Below are positions 8,823-16,166 of a stretch of DNA of 64,000 bases, piece by piece. Location of the stretch: NCBI GenBank assembly GCA_934572465.1, contig CAKTLG010000003.1, positions 1 to 64,000 of the forward strand. Reading direction: 5' to 3'. The translations under genes and the position numbers were made by a program. The notes under the pieces were generated by a model that saw only the letters and a program-made list of their open reading frames with translations, did no database searches and was not told where the DNA came from. The DNA comes from an uncultured Oscillospiraceae bacterium (GTDB lineage Bacteria > Bacillota > Clostridia > Oscillospirales > Oscillospiraceae). The stretch's first letter is position 1. Each line of letters begins with the position of its first letter.

Positions 8823-8912
8823 ATGCGGCACAGGCCGTAAGGCTGTGCCGCATCATGCGATCTCTTCTCAGAGCGTTTTCCCGCGTTTCTGCATCACAAA
8901 TCAGCCTTACTA
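8823..8912 (-). promoter_or_regulatory. Attenuator of the aromatic operon: terminator plus antiterminator pairing segment
   Basis: Between leader peptide and aroF the minus strand forms an 11-bp perfect hairpin (ATGCGGCACAG / CTGTGCCGCAT, 8823-8853) followed by TTTTTTCTTTC, a strong intrinsic terminator placed ahead of its own operon. The sequence GTAAGGCTG (8902-8910), which begins inside the leader stop codon, is exactly complementary over 9 nt to CAGCCTTAC (8837-8845) in the terminator arm and loop. A ribosome stalled on Tyr/Phe codons would leave GTAAGGCTG free to block the terminator; a ribosome at the stop codon would cover it. No T-box motif is seen. Confidence 0.85.
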
Positions 8913-8963
8913 TGAATTCACAGTAAAGTAGTAATAATATGCAAAAACGAAAATGCTCTTCAT
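8910..8963 (-). CDS. Aromatic-rich leader peptide
   Basis: A 17-codon open reading frame, MKSIFVFAYYYYFTVNS, has four consecutive Tyr codons and three Phe codons, seven aromatic residues in all. A GGGAG sequence lies about 11 nt before its ATG, and it starts about 30 nt after the predicted transcription start. It ends at the attenuator of the aro operon. The logic and even the N-terminal pattern resemble E. coli PheL, but the Tyr run suggests tyrosine is the main signal sensed. Too short for usual gene callers. Confidence 0.85.
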   Translation of the reverse strand: MKSIFVFAYYYYFTVNS

Positions 8964-8999
8964 ACCGGTTGTTTCTCCCGTTTCTAAGCTGTTGGGGAT

Positions 9000-9028
9000 A
9001 GTATAAAATCGTGCGTGGAAAAAGTCAA
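9000..9028 (-). promoter_or_regulatory. Promoter of the aromatic amino acid operon
   Basis: On the minus strand TTGACT (9023-9028) and TATACT (9000-9005) are separated by exactly 17 bp. Transcription would begin near 8993, giving a leader of about 210 nt before aroF. Confidence 0.85.
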
Positions 9029-9127
9029 CCGCTATTTTATACAAAAGGCGCACGGTTTTGCGCAGGTCTGCGGAGCCGTTCGACCAACGGCGGCGCTCGC
9101 AATGCGCTTCATCCCCCGCGCGGCCGC

Positions 9128-10297
9128 TCAGCGCACGTAGCTCTTGTCGATCTGCACGATAGCGTAATAGCGCTCGTCCAGCCCGCGCACCGCTTTTTTG
9201 ATCTGCTCCTCCGCTTCCCTGTCCGTCAGGCGGCAGCCATAGGGCACCACCGCGTCAAAAATGACGTTCGTATGCGTCGGCCCTGTGACCATGCGGAAGT
9301 CGTGGATGGAAATGCTCTCGTCGATGCCGTGCACCAGCGCGGCGATCTCGCGGCGCTTTTCATTCACGGTCTCGTCGTCCGTCACGATCGGGTCCATGTG
9401 GATGACCGCCTCGCAGCCGAGCTTTTCGCGCAGCTCCCGCTCCACGTTGTCGATCTCGTCGTGCATGGCGAGGATATCCCCGTGGGCGGGGACCTCGGCG
9501 TGGAGCGAGATCATCACGCGCCCCGGGCCGTAGTCGTGTACGACAAGGTCGTGCACGCCGCAGATGGTCTCATTCGCCATGACGATATCGCGGATGCGCT
9601 GCACGAACTCCTCCGTCGGCGGCTGGCCGAGCAGCGGCGAGAGCGTGTCGCGCGCGGCCTGATAGCCCGCCCACAGGATGAGCAGCGACACGGCAAGGCC
9701 GCACCAGCCGTCGATCTTCCAGCCAAAAAAGTGTCCCGCGAGCGTTGAGAGCAGCACCGCCGCCGTCGCCGCGCAGTCGGACAGGCTGTCGGCCGCCGTC
9801 GCCTGCATCGCGGCGGCGCCGATCTTTTTGCCGACGGCGCGGTTATAGCAGTACATATAGAATTTCGCCGCGATGGAGACGAGCAGGATCGTGACCGTCA
9901 GCGCGCTGCACACCACGGTCTCAGGATGCACAATGGCGCTCACCGCGTCGCGCAGGAGCTCAACGCCCATCAAAAGGATGACGAGCGCGACGATCAGGCC
10001 GGAAACATATTCCAGCCGTCCGTGCCCGAAGGGGTGCTCGGTATCCGGCTTCTGCCCCGCAAGGCGGAAGCCCAGCAGCGTCACGATGGACGCGCCCGCG
10101 TCGGAGAGGTTGTTGAACGCATCCGCTGTCACGGCGACGGAGCCGGCGAGCGTGCCCGCGAGCAGCTTGAGCGCAAAGAGCAGAAGGTTGATGACGATGC
10201 CCACCGCGCCGCAGAGCACCCCGTAGGCGGTGCGCACCTCCGGCGCGCCGACATTCTGATAGTCGCGGATAAAGCGCCTTGCGAGAAATCCGATCAT
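9128..10297 (-). CDS. Cation diffusion facilitator (CDF) family metal efflux protein
   Basis: A 389-residue membrane transporter that would export divalent metals such as Zn, Fe, Mn or Co in exchange for protons. Helices occur at about 30-50, 55-75 and onward. The site-A motifs ADAFNNLSDAGAS (helix 2) and ATAADSLSDCAAT (helix 5) carry the N/D-D pairs typical of CDF proteins, followed by a cytoplasmic zinc-transporter dimerisation domain and an extra C-terminal region of about 80 residues. The start at 10297 follows AGGAAAGGAAC; the frame runs upstream to 10666 but overlaps the next gene. Confidence 0.92.
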   Translation of the reverse strand: MIGFLARRFIRDYQNVGAPEVRTAYGVLCGAVGIVINLLLFALKLLAGTLAGSVAVTADAFNNLSDAGASIVTLLGFRLAGQKPDTEHPFGHGRLEYVSGLIVALVILLMGVELLRDAVSAIVHPETVVCSALTVTILLVSIAAKFYMYCYNRAVGKKIGAAAMQATAADSLSDCAATAAVLLSTLAGHFFGWKIDGWCGLAVSLLILWAGYQAARDTLSPLLGQPPTEEFVQRIRDIVMANETICGVHDLVVHDYGPGRVMISLHAEVPAHGDILAMHDEIDNVERELREKLGCEAVIHMDPIVTDDETVNEKRREIAALVHGIDESISIHDFRMVTGPTHTNVIFDAVVPYGCRLTDREAEEQIKKAVRGLDERYYAIVQIDKSYVR

Positions 10298-10307
10298 GTT
10301 CCTTTCC

Positions 10308-10913
10308 TCACTCGCCCTTGATCTGGAGCCGCATGCGGCAGCAGAGCCGGTCAAGATCCTCGTCCGTCGCCGCGCCGATGCGCAGCCGCGCGCCGCATTT
10401 TCTGCACACAAGGTCGACATACGTGCTGCTGATCTCCATGCCGTAATCATGGCTGCCGCAGGAGCAGGTGATGCCGTCCTCGCGCGCGGCGATCTCCTTG
10501 AGCTCGGAGAGCACCTCGTACATGATGACGCTGTCGGCAAAGGCGGCGGGATCATCTCCCTGCTCGCGCTCCTTTGCGGCGGCAAGCGAGAGCTGCTCCA
10601 TCTCGCGCTCGACGGCATAGTCCTCGCCGATAAAGCAGCACAGCTGCCGCGTCTGCGGACAGGCAAGGCCGATGCCCCGCCCGTGCAGCAGCTTTTCCGC
10701 GCCGCACTCCGCCGTATGCTCCCCGCCGCACACGCCGCACGGCACGCTCAGACGGAATCTGCTCTCCCCCGCGTCGACGGTGAGGCTTGACTTGCCGCAT
10801 TCGCAGCTCACCACCGCGCCGGAGGCGGACAGCGCGAATACGCTGCGCTGCCGGATAACACGCTTGTGGCACGCGGGGCAGAGATAGCCGATGGTGCGCA
10901 TTGCTTCTTTCAT
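10308..10913 (-). CDS. Cys-rich zinc-ribbon protein of unknown function
   Basis: A 201-residue protein with four CxxC-type knuckles: CPAC near the N-terminus, CECG, CGVC, and a C-terminal pair CSCG/CRKC. These look like structural zinc sites. The rest is predicted helical and acidic, with no transmembrane segment. It is 10 nt upstream of the CDF transporter and probably co-transcribed, so a metal-related role is possible but unproven. Start at 10913 follows GGGAGGAAGC; a TATAAT at about 10958-10963 could be its -10 box. Confidence 0.7.
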   Translation of the reverse strand: MKEAMRTIGYLCPACHKRVIRQRSVFALSASGAVVSCECGKSSLTVDAGESRFRLSVPCGVCGGEHTAECGAEKLLHGRGIGLACPQTRQLCCFIGEDYAVEREMEQLSLAAAKEREQGDDPAAFADSVIMYEVLSELKEIAAREDGITCSCGSHDYGMEISSTYVDLVCRKCGARLRIGAATDEDLDRLCCRMRLQIKGE

Positions 10914-10975
10914 AAACGCTTCCTCCCGAAACGCAAAATCATATGGTAACCATGTTATTATACCGCATCCATGCG

Positions 10976-11017
10976 CAAAAAGAAAGGGAGAAACATATCG
11001 TTCCTCCCCTTTCTTTT
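10976..11017 (-). terminator. Intrinsic terminator after ridA
   Basis: The minus strand reads AAAGAAAGGGGAGG, a 12-nt loop, then CTCCCTTTCTTTTT. The stem is long and U-rich and separates ridA from the zinc-ribbon gene. Confidence 0.75.
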
Positions 11018-11029
11018 CATTTTTTCTCG

Positions 11030-11410
11030 TCACGGCTTGACCGCGATGGCCTCGATCTCGACCAGCGCGCCCTTGGGCAGCGCGCCCGCCTGCATCGCGC
11101 AGCGCGCGGGACACGCGCCGGTAAAGTATCTGCCGTAGACCTCGTTCACGATGCCGAAGTCGCCAATGTCGATCATGAACACCGTCGTCTTGACGACATC
11201 CTCCGCCGTGCAGCCCGCAGCGTCCAGCACAGCCAGAAGGTTTTTGATGCACTGCTCCGCCTGCTCGGCAGTATTGTCGGAGACGAACGCGCCGGTCACC
11301 GGATCGAGCGGAAGCTGACCGGATACAAATACAAAGCCGTTTGCCTCGATCGCCTGAGAATAGGGCCCGATGGCGCTGGGCGCGGCATTTGTGGTGATCA
11401 CCTGTTTCAC
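11030..11410 (-). CDS. ridA: RidA family reactive-intermediate deaminase
   Basis: A 126-residue protein that hydrolyses reactive enamine/imine intermediates released by PLP enzymes such as threonine dehydratase. The family pattern is clear: APSAIGPYSQAI, VSGQLPLDP, the catalytic Arg in CPARCAMQAGALPKGALVEIEA. It starts with GTG at 11410 behind AAGGAGGAGG. Single-gene unit with its own promoter and terminator. Confidence 0.95.
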   Translation of the reverse strand: MKQVITTNAAPSAIGPYSQAIEANGFVFVSGQLPLDPVTGAFVSDNTAEQAEQCIKNLLAVLDAAGCTAEDVVKTTVFMIDIGDFGIVNEVYGRYFTGACPARCAMQAGALPKGALVEIEAIAVKP

Positions 11411-11440
11411 GGAAAATACCTCCTCCTTTGATGTATATTT

Positions 11441-11469
11441 ATCATAGCATTTTGTGCATATCGCGTCAA
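11441..11469 (-). promoter_or_regulatory. Promoter of ridA
   Basis: TTGACG (11464-11469) and TATGAT (11441-11446) on the minus strand, 17-bp spacer. Confidence 0.75.
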
Positions 11470-11540
11470 GTGCTCATATTTCCGGAAAAGCGGCAAAAAC
11501 TAATCTCACTTTTTATGAAAACCGGAAAGGACATGCCGCG

Positions 11541-12563
11541 ATGGAGCTGAAAATGACCGGCGCGCAGACGCGCCGCCTTCCCTCCTGCCCCGCCGTGCTC
11601 AGCTTTGCCGCTGTAGGCGGACGCTTCGAGGGACAGGGACCGCTGCGCGAATACTTTGACGAGCTGAGCGAGGATCACTTCTTCGGCGAAAAGACCTGGG
11701 AAAAGGGCGAGAGCGCGATGCAGCGCCATGCGCTCTCGCGGGCGCTGGAAAAGGCGGCGCTCCGTGAGCGCGACCTCGACCTCATCTTTGCAGGCGACTT
11801 ATTGAACCAGTGTACCGGCTCGTCGTTCGCCCTGCGCGATACGCGCATCCCATTCTATGGCCTTTACGGCGCGTGCTCCACGATGGGCGAGAGCCTGTCG
11901 CTTGCCGCGCTGATGCTCGACGGCGGCTTTGCCTCCCGCGCCGCCGCGCTCACCTCCTCGCACTTCTGCACCGCCGAGCGGCAGTACCGTATGCCCGTGC
12001 CCTACGGCTCGCAGCGCACGCCGACGGCGCAGTGGACGGCGACGGGCAGCGGCTGCTGCATCCTTGCGCGAGAGGGCGACGGGCCGTATATCACCCACGT
12101 GACGACCGGCAGGATCGTCGACAAGGGCATCACCGACGCGAACAACATGGGCGCGGCGATGGCCCCCGCGGCCTACGACACGCTCTGCGCGCTCTTCCGC
12201 GACACGAAGACGAAGCCGGAGGATTACGACCTCATCGTCACGGGCGATCTCGGAACGCTGGGGCACCGGATCGTCTCGGACTTCTTCCTGCGCGACGGCG
12301 CCGCGCTCGGCGGGCGCTATACCGACTGCGGGCTGCTGCTCTACGACATCGACGCGCAGGATATGCACTGCGGCGGCAGCGGCTGCGGGTGCTCGGCAAG
12401 CGTTTTCTGCGGGTATCTGCTGCGCGGACTGCGCGAGGGCAAATGGCAGCGCATCGTCTTCGCGCCCACAGGCGCGCTGCTCTCCCCCACGTCAAGCTTT
12501 CAGGGCGAGAGCATTCCCGGCATCTGCCACGCGCTCGTGCTGTCGAACAAAAAGGAGGGCTGA
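11541..12563 (+). CDS. spoVAD: Stage V sporulation protein AD
   Basis: A 340-residue protein with a thiolase-like fold that binds dipicolinic acid and is needed for DPA uptake into the forespore. Recognisable parts are FAGDLLNQC, the YGACSTMGESL stretch, RQYRMPVPYGSQRTPTAQWTATGSG, and CGGSGCGCSASV near the C-terminus. The start at 11541 follows GGAAAGGAC; the frame extends upstream to 11454 without homology. It is followed one base later by spoVAE, but the usual upstream partner spoVAC is not here. Confidence 0.95.
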   Translation: MELKMTGAQTRRLPSCPAVLSFAAVGGRFEGQGPLREYFDELSEDHFFGEKTWEKGESAMQRHALSRALEKAALRERDLDLIFAGDLLNQCTGSSFALRDTRIPFYGLYGACSTMGESLSLAALMLDGGFASRAAALTSSHFCTAERQYRMPVPYGSQRTPTAQWTATGSGCCILAREGDGPYITHVTTGRIVDKGITDANNMGAAMAPAAYDTLCALFRDTKTKPEDYDLIVTGDLGTLGHRIVSDFFLRDGAALGGRYTDCGLLLYDIDAQDMHCGGSGCGCSASVFCGYLLRGLREGKWQRIVFAPTGALLSPTSSFQGESIPGICHALVLSNKKEG

Positions 12564-12564
12564 G

Positions 12565-12921
12565 ATGGAATACCTCAATGCGTTTCTCTGCGGCGGGCTG
12601 CTGTGCGCCGCCGGACAGATCCTGATCGACAAAACGCCGCTCACCCCCGCGCGCATCCTCACCGGCTACGTCGTCTGCGGCGTGCTGCTCACGGCGCTGG
12701 GGCTCTATGGGCCGGTCGTCGAATGGGGCGGCGCGGGCGCGACCGTGCCGCTGCTGGGCTTTGGCTATTCGCTTGCGCGCGGCGTTGAAAAGGCGGTCGC
12801 CGAACAGGGATGGCTCGGCGTGATGACCGGAGGACTCAGCGCTACGGCGGGCGGCATCGCCGCGGCGGTCGTGTTCGCGGTGCTGATGGCGCTCATTTTC
12901 AAGCCCGGCGACAAGCGTTGA
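12565..12921 (+). CDS. spoVAE: Stage V sporulation protein AE (SpoVAEb type)
   Basis: A 118-residue polytopic membrane protein of the DPA channel/transport complex of forespores. Three to four hydrophobic segments are visible, with the family sequences CGQ-like AAGQILIDKTPLTPARILT and GAGATVPLLGFGYSLARGV. It follows spoVAD by one base and has AAGGAGGGC upstream. Evidence that the organism belongs to an endospore-forming lineage. Confidence 0.93.
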   Translation: MEYLNAFLCGGLLCAAGQILIDKTPLTPARILTGYVVCGVLLTALGLYGPVVEWGGAGATVPLLGFGYSLARGVEKAVAEQGWLGVMTGGLSATAGGIAAAVVFAVLMALIFKPGDKR

Positions 12922-12972
12922 CATTTTTCAAAAGCGGTGGTAAGATGCAACTAACCAAGTAAGTAAATTGGT
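12918..12972 (+). promoter_or_regulatory. Promoter of copA with inverted repeat
   Basis: TTGACA (12918-12923, overlapping the spoVAE stop) and TAAGAT (12941-12946) have a 17-bp spacer. ACCAA and TTGGT form a small inverted repeat just downstream of the -10 box, spaced 9 bp, in the position expected for a repressor operator. No copper regulator gene is adjacent. Confidence 0.6.
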
Positions 12973-12999
12973 AATTCTTTCCACCAAGGGGTGTATGCA

Positions 13000-15492
13000 A
13001 TGACTGAAAACTTTGTTGTGACCGGCATGACCTGCTCGGCCTGCTCGGCGCACGTCGAGCGCGCGGTGAGCAAGGTAGACGGCGTTGAGACCGTCGCGGT
13101 CAATCTGATGACGGGGCGCATGAGCGTCACCTTCGACGAGACGAAGACCTCCCCCGCCGCCATCTGCGGCGCCGTCGCAGCCGACGGCTACGGCGCGGAG
13201 CTCGCCGCGAACACCGACGCCCACCGCCAGCAGGAAAAGCAGGACGAGGCCACGCGCGCGATGAAGCGTCGGCTGATCCTCTCAGTCTGCTTCCTTGTGC
13301 CGCTTTTCTACCTTTCCATGGGACACATGATGGGCTGGCCGCTGCCGCACGTGTTCCACATGAGCTTCCCGCTCTTTGTCGGCACGCAGATCGTTCTGTT
13401 GATCCCGATCCTTGTTGCCAACCGGAACTACTTTACAGTTGGCTTCTCCCGTCTTTTCCGCGGCGCGCCGAACATGGATTCCCTTGTCTCGCTCGGTGCG
13501 GCGGCGGGTATCGTCTACAGCGTCATCACCATCTTCACCTACGACGGCTCCGGTATGCCGGAGCTGTACTTCGAGTCGGCGGGCATGATCCTCGCGCTCG
13601 TCACCATCGGCAAGTATCTTGAGCAGCGCTCGCGCGGCAAGACCACCGGCGCGATCTCCGCGCTGCTGGCGCTCGCGCCCGATTCCGCCGTCGTTGAGCG
13701 CGATGGGAAGGAGCAGACCGTCCCTCTGGCCGAAGTCACGGTCGGCGACACGGTCGTCGTTCGTCAGGGCGGCAAGATCCCCGTGGACGGTACGGTCATC
13801 GACGGCGAGGCCGCCGTCGATGAATCCGCCATCACGGGCGAGAGCCTGCCGGTGGAAAAGCGTCCGGGCGACGCCGTTACTGCCGCGACGATCAACCGCA
13901 GCGGCTTCATCCGTCTGCGCGCCGAGCGCGTAGGCGAGGATACGACGCTCGCGCAGATCGTACATCTGATGGAGGAGGCGGGCTCGTCCAAGGCGCCCAT
14001 CGCCAAGCTCGCCGATAAGGTCAGCGGCGTATTCGTGCCGGTGGTCATGACCATCGCGCTCGTCTCGGCGCTGCTGTGGAACTTTGTTGGCGGACAGAGC
14101 GTCGGCTTCTCGCTCTCGATCGGCATAGCGGTGCTCGTCATCTCGTGTCCCTGCGCGCTGGGGCTTGCCACGCCCGTCGCCATCATGGTCGGCACCGGCA
14201 AGGCCGCCGAGCACGGCATCCTTATCAAATCCGCTGAGAGCCTTGAAACGCTGCACAAGGTCGACACCGTCGTGCTCGACAAGACCGGCACCGTCACCGA
14301 GGGCCAGCCGCGCGTGACCGACGTCATCCCCTTCGGCGATATCACCGCCGAGGAGCTGCTGTGCACCGCCGCGTCGATCGAGGCACAGTCGGAGCACCCC
14401 CTCTCGCGCGCCATCGTGCAGGAGGCGGGCGCGCGGCGCATCCCGCTCGCATCGGATGTGACCGGCTTTTCCGCGACGGCGGGCGGCGGCGTGGAGGCCA
14501 GCGTCCACGGCAGCGCCGTCTGCGGCGGCAACGCGCGGCTCATGGCGCAAAAGGGCGTCGACCTCAGCGCCTACGCGGACGTCGCCCAGCGCCTTGCGGA
14601 AAACGGCAAAACGCCGCTCTACTTTGCGGAAAACGGCAAACTGCTCGGCATCCTTGCCATTGCCGACAGTGTAAAGGAAACAAGCTTTGCAGCCATCAAG
14701 GAATTGCAGGCCATGGGCGTCAAGCTCGTGCTGCTCACGGGCGACAACCAGCGCACCGCGAAGGCCATCGCGCGCCAGCTCGGCATTGAGGACGTGCTCT
14801 CCGACGTGCTGCCGCAGGATAAGGAGAGCTGCATCGCCCGTCTCCAGAGCGAGGGCCGCTGCGTCGCCATGGTCGGCGACGGCATCAACGATGCGCCCGC
14901 GCTCGCGCGCGCGGACGTTGGCCTTGCCATCGGCGCGGGCACGGACATCGCCATCGAGTCTGCGGACGTGGTGCTGATGAAGAGCGATCTGCGCGATGTA
15001 CCCTCCGCGATCTCGCTCTCGCGCTCTGTCATCCGCAATATCAAAGAAAACCTTTTCTGGGCGTTCTTTTACAACGCCATCGGCATCCCCATCGCGGCAG
15101 GCGTATTTTACCCCGCCTTCCAGTTCAAGCTTAACCCGATGTTCGCCGCGGCTGCCATGTCGCTGAGCAGCGTGTGCGTCGTGTCGAACGCGCTGCGTCT
15201 GCGCGGCTGGAAGCCCAACCATGTGGAGACGCCTGAGACCCCTCAGGCCGAAGATAAGGATAACACCAAGGAGGATACGACCATGACGACCCGTACCATG
15301 AAGATCGAGGGCATGATGTGCTCTCACTGCTCTTCCCGCGTCGAAAAGGCGCTCAACGCCATCGACGGCGTGAGCGCGACCGTGGATCTCGAGGGCAAGA
15401 CGGCCACCGTGCACGCAGAGCCGCAGATCGAGGACACCGCGCTCAAAGCCGCGGTGGAGGATGCCGGCTACACCGTCGTGAGCATCGACTGA
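13000..15492 (+). CDS. copA: Copper-exporting P1B-type ATPase with C-terminal CopZ-like domain
   Basis: An 830-residue Cu(+) pump. N-terminal HMA domain with GMTCSAC (C12, C15), eight membrane helices, the ion-binding CPC motif at 383-385, phosphorylation motif DKTGT at 427, a SEHPLSRA nucleotide-binding HP motif, and GDGINDAP at 626. After the last helices an acidic linker leads to a second HMA domain (from 762; GMMCSHC, C774/C777). Most clostridial CopA proteins end before this; here a chaperone-like domain is fused. The ATG at 13000 with AAGGGGTG upstream is preferred to GTG at 12991. Confidence 0.96.
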   Translation: MTENFVVTGMTCSACSAHVERAVSKVDGVETVAVNLMTGRMSVTFDETKTSPAAICGAVAADGYGAELAANTDAHRQQEKQDEATRAMKRRLILSVCFLVPLFYLSMGHMMGWPLPHVFHMSFPLFVGTQIVLLIPILVANRNYFTVGFSRLFRGAPNMDSLVSLGAAAGIVYSVITIFTYDGSGMPELYFESAGMILALVTIGKYLEQRSRGKTTGAISALLALAPDSAVVERDGKEQTVPLAEVTVGDTVVVRQGGKIPVDGTVIDGEAAVDESAITGESLPVEKRPGDAVTAATINRSGFIRLRAERVGEDTTLAQIVHLMEEAGSSKAPIAKLADKVSGVFVPVVMTIALVSALLWNFVGGQSVGFSLSIGIAVLVISCPCALGLATPVAIMVGTGKAAEHGILIKSAESLETLHKVDTVVLDKTGTVTEGQPRVTDVIPFGDITAEELLCTAASIEAQSEHPLSRAIVQEAGARRIPLASDVTGFSATAGGGVEASVHGSAVCGGNARLMAQKGVDLSAYADVAQRLAENGKTPLYFAENGKLLGILAIADSVKETSFAAIKELQAMGVKLVLLTGDNQRTAKAIARQLGIEDVLSDVLPQDKESCIARLQSEGRCVAMVGDGINDAPALARADVGLAIGAGTDIAIESADVVLMKSDLRDVPSAISLSRSVIRNIKENLFWAFFYNAIGIPIAAGVFYPAFQFKLNPMFAAAAMSLSSVCVVSNALRLRGWKPNHVETPETPQAEDKDNTKEDTTMTTRTMKIEGMMCSHCSSRVEKALNAIDGVSATVDLEGKTATVHAEPQIEDTALKAAVEDAGYTVVSID
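15268..15285 (+). promoter_or_regulatory. Internal ribosome-binding site and start for a free CopZ-like protein
   Basis: Inside copA, AAGGAGG (15268-15274) stands exactly 8 nt before an in-frame ATG (15283) at the first residue of the C-terminal HMA domain. Initiation here would yield a 69-residue CopZ-like copper chaperone ending at 15492. The perfect match suggests either a former separate copZ gene whose upstream stop was lost, or deliberate production of both forms. Confidence 0.65.
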
Positions 15493-15514
15493 CGCGAGCG
15501 CTCAGACGTGAGGA

Positions 15515-15536
15515 GCGGGGACCGGCCGGTCCCCGC
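15515..15536. repeat. 22-bp perfect palindrome after copA
   Basis: GCGGGGACCGG and its exact inverted copy lie 23 bp after the copA stop. It folds into a very stable GC hairpin. The following bases are C-rich rather than a T tract, so it is not a classical terminator, but it could stop or stabilise the copA transcript. Confidence 0.6.
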
Positions 15537-15626
15537 CCCTCGCTGTCTCCGCCGCAGTTTACGGCCGGTCTTCTCTGCGTCCGCGCGGATCTTTTCGGAT
15601 ATCTGTCTTTTTTGGAAAATTTCCTC

Positions 15627-15654
15627 TTGACAAATCGTTCTCTTTCGCTATAAT
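15627..15654 (+). promoter_or_regulatory. Promoter of tRNA-Gln
   Basis: TTGACA (15627-15632), 16-bp spacer, TATAAT (15649-15654), 33 bp ahead of the tRNA. Confidence 0.9.
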
Positions 15655-15686
15655 AGTGTTTGTTCGCTGAACGAAACAACGAACAT

Positions 15687-15760
15687 AGCGGGATTGTGTA
15701 ATGGTAGCACAGCGGACTCTGACTCCGTATGTGAGGGTTCGAATCCTTCTCCCGCTGCCA
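15687..15760 (+). tRNA. tRNA-Gln (CTG)
   Basis: A 74-nt cloverleaf with acceptor stem AGCGGGA/TCCCGCT, encoded CCA and T-loop GGTTCGAATCC. Anticodon stem GCGGA/TCCGT closes the loop CTCTGAC, giving anticodon CTG (Gln). Confidence 0.93.
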
Positions 15761-15797
15761 AAGAACCGTGGCTGAAAAGCTGCGGTTCTTTCTTTTT
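15761..15797 (+). terminator. Terminator of tRNA-Gln
   Basis: AAAGAACCG and CGGTTCTTT form the stem, followed by CTTTTT, beginning right at the tRNA 3' end. Confidence 0.85.
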
Positions 15798-16114
15798 GCC
15801 CGAAATGAAAACCACGTACTATGCGCGGTTCAAAAAAGGCCGGCCCTATGCGCAGAGAGCAAAGCAGGCAAAAGACGATAGGCGGCAGAAAATATGTTAT
15901 AGAAACACCTTGGGTAAAAAACTTTGCGCAGTCGGCACGGCTCCCCCCCTGCAGCAAAAGTCCCCTTACAGGGACAAGCAGCCGGTTCCGGCCTTGTCGT
16001 CGGCACTGCGCGGAACGGCGGGATGCCCCTATAATGGCAGCGCCGACCGCGCGCAGCTTGCGGCGATCCCGCAGCACTTCTGCGAAAGGCGCGAAGTGAT
16101 CCGCGCACATACGA
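15798..16114. other. Gene-free interval with possible structured RNA
   Basis: No credible coding frame lies in these 317 bases. The core 15926-16011 is bounded by GCGCAGT/ACTGCGC. Inside are GTCCC/GGGAC (15960-15975) and an overlapping hairpin GACAAG-CA-GCCG-GTTC-CGGC-CTTGTC (15973-15997), which exclude each other as riboswitch-like alternatives. On the minus strand the outer stem is followed by AAAGTTTTTT. I cannot assign it to a known RNA family. Confidence 0.3.
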
Positions 16115-16148
16115 TAAAAAATACCACCTCGATCGAGGTGGTATTTTT
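16115..16148 (-). terminator. Terminator of the cardiolipin synthase gene
   Basis: AAAATACCACCTC and GAGGTGGTATTTTT form a near-perfect stem 18 nt after the stop codon; it would function in both directions. Confidence 0.85.
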
Positions 16149-16166
16149 GCTCTTTTTCTTCCCGCC

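Noticed and set aside
8823..9000. T-box riboswitch for the aromatic operon
   Set aside because: No T-box consensus (about TGGNACCGCG) precedes the terminator; the leader peptide and 9-nt antiterminator pairing explain the structure.
11455..11540. Sigma-G/F promoter ahead of spoVAD
   Set aside because: TGCATA and CATATTT occur but with about 14-bp spacing, shorter than the usual 17-18, so not called.
13282..15414. 710-residue minus-strand frame opposite copA
   Set aside because: Antisense shadow, rich in His, Arg and Asp with no recognisable motif; copA explains the region.
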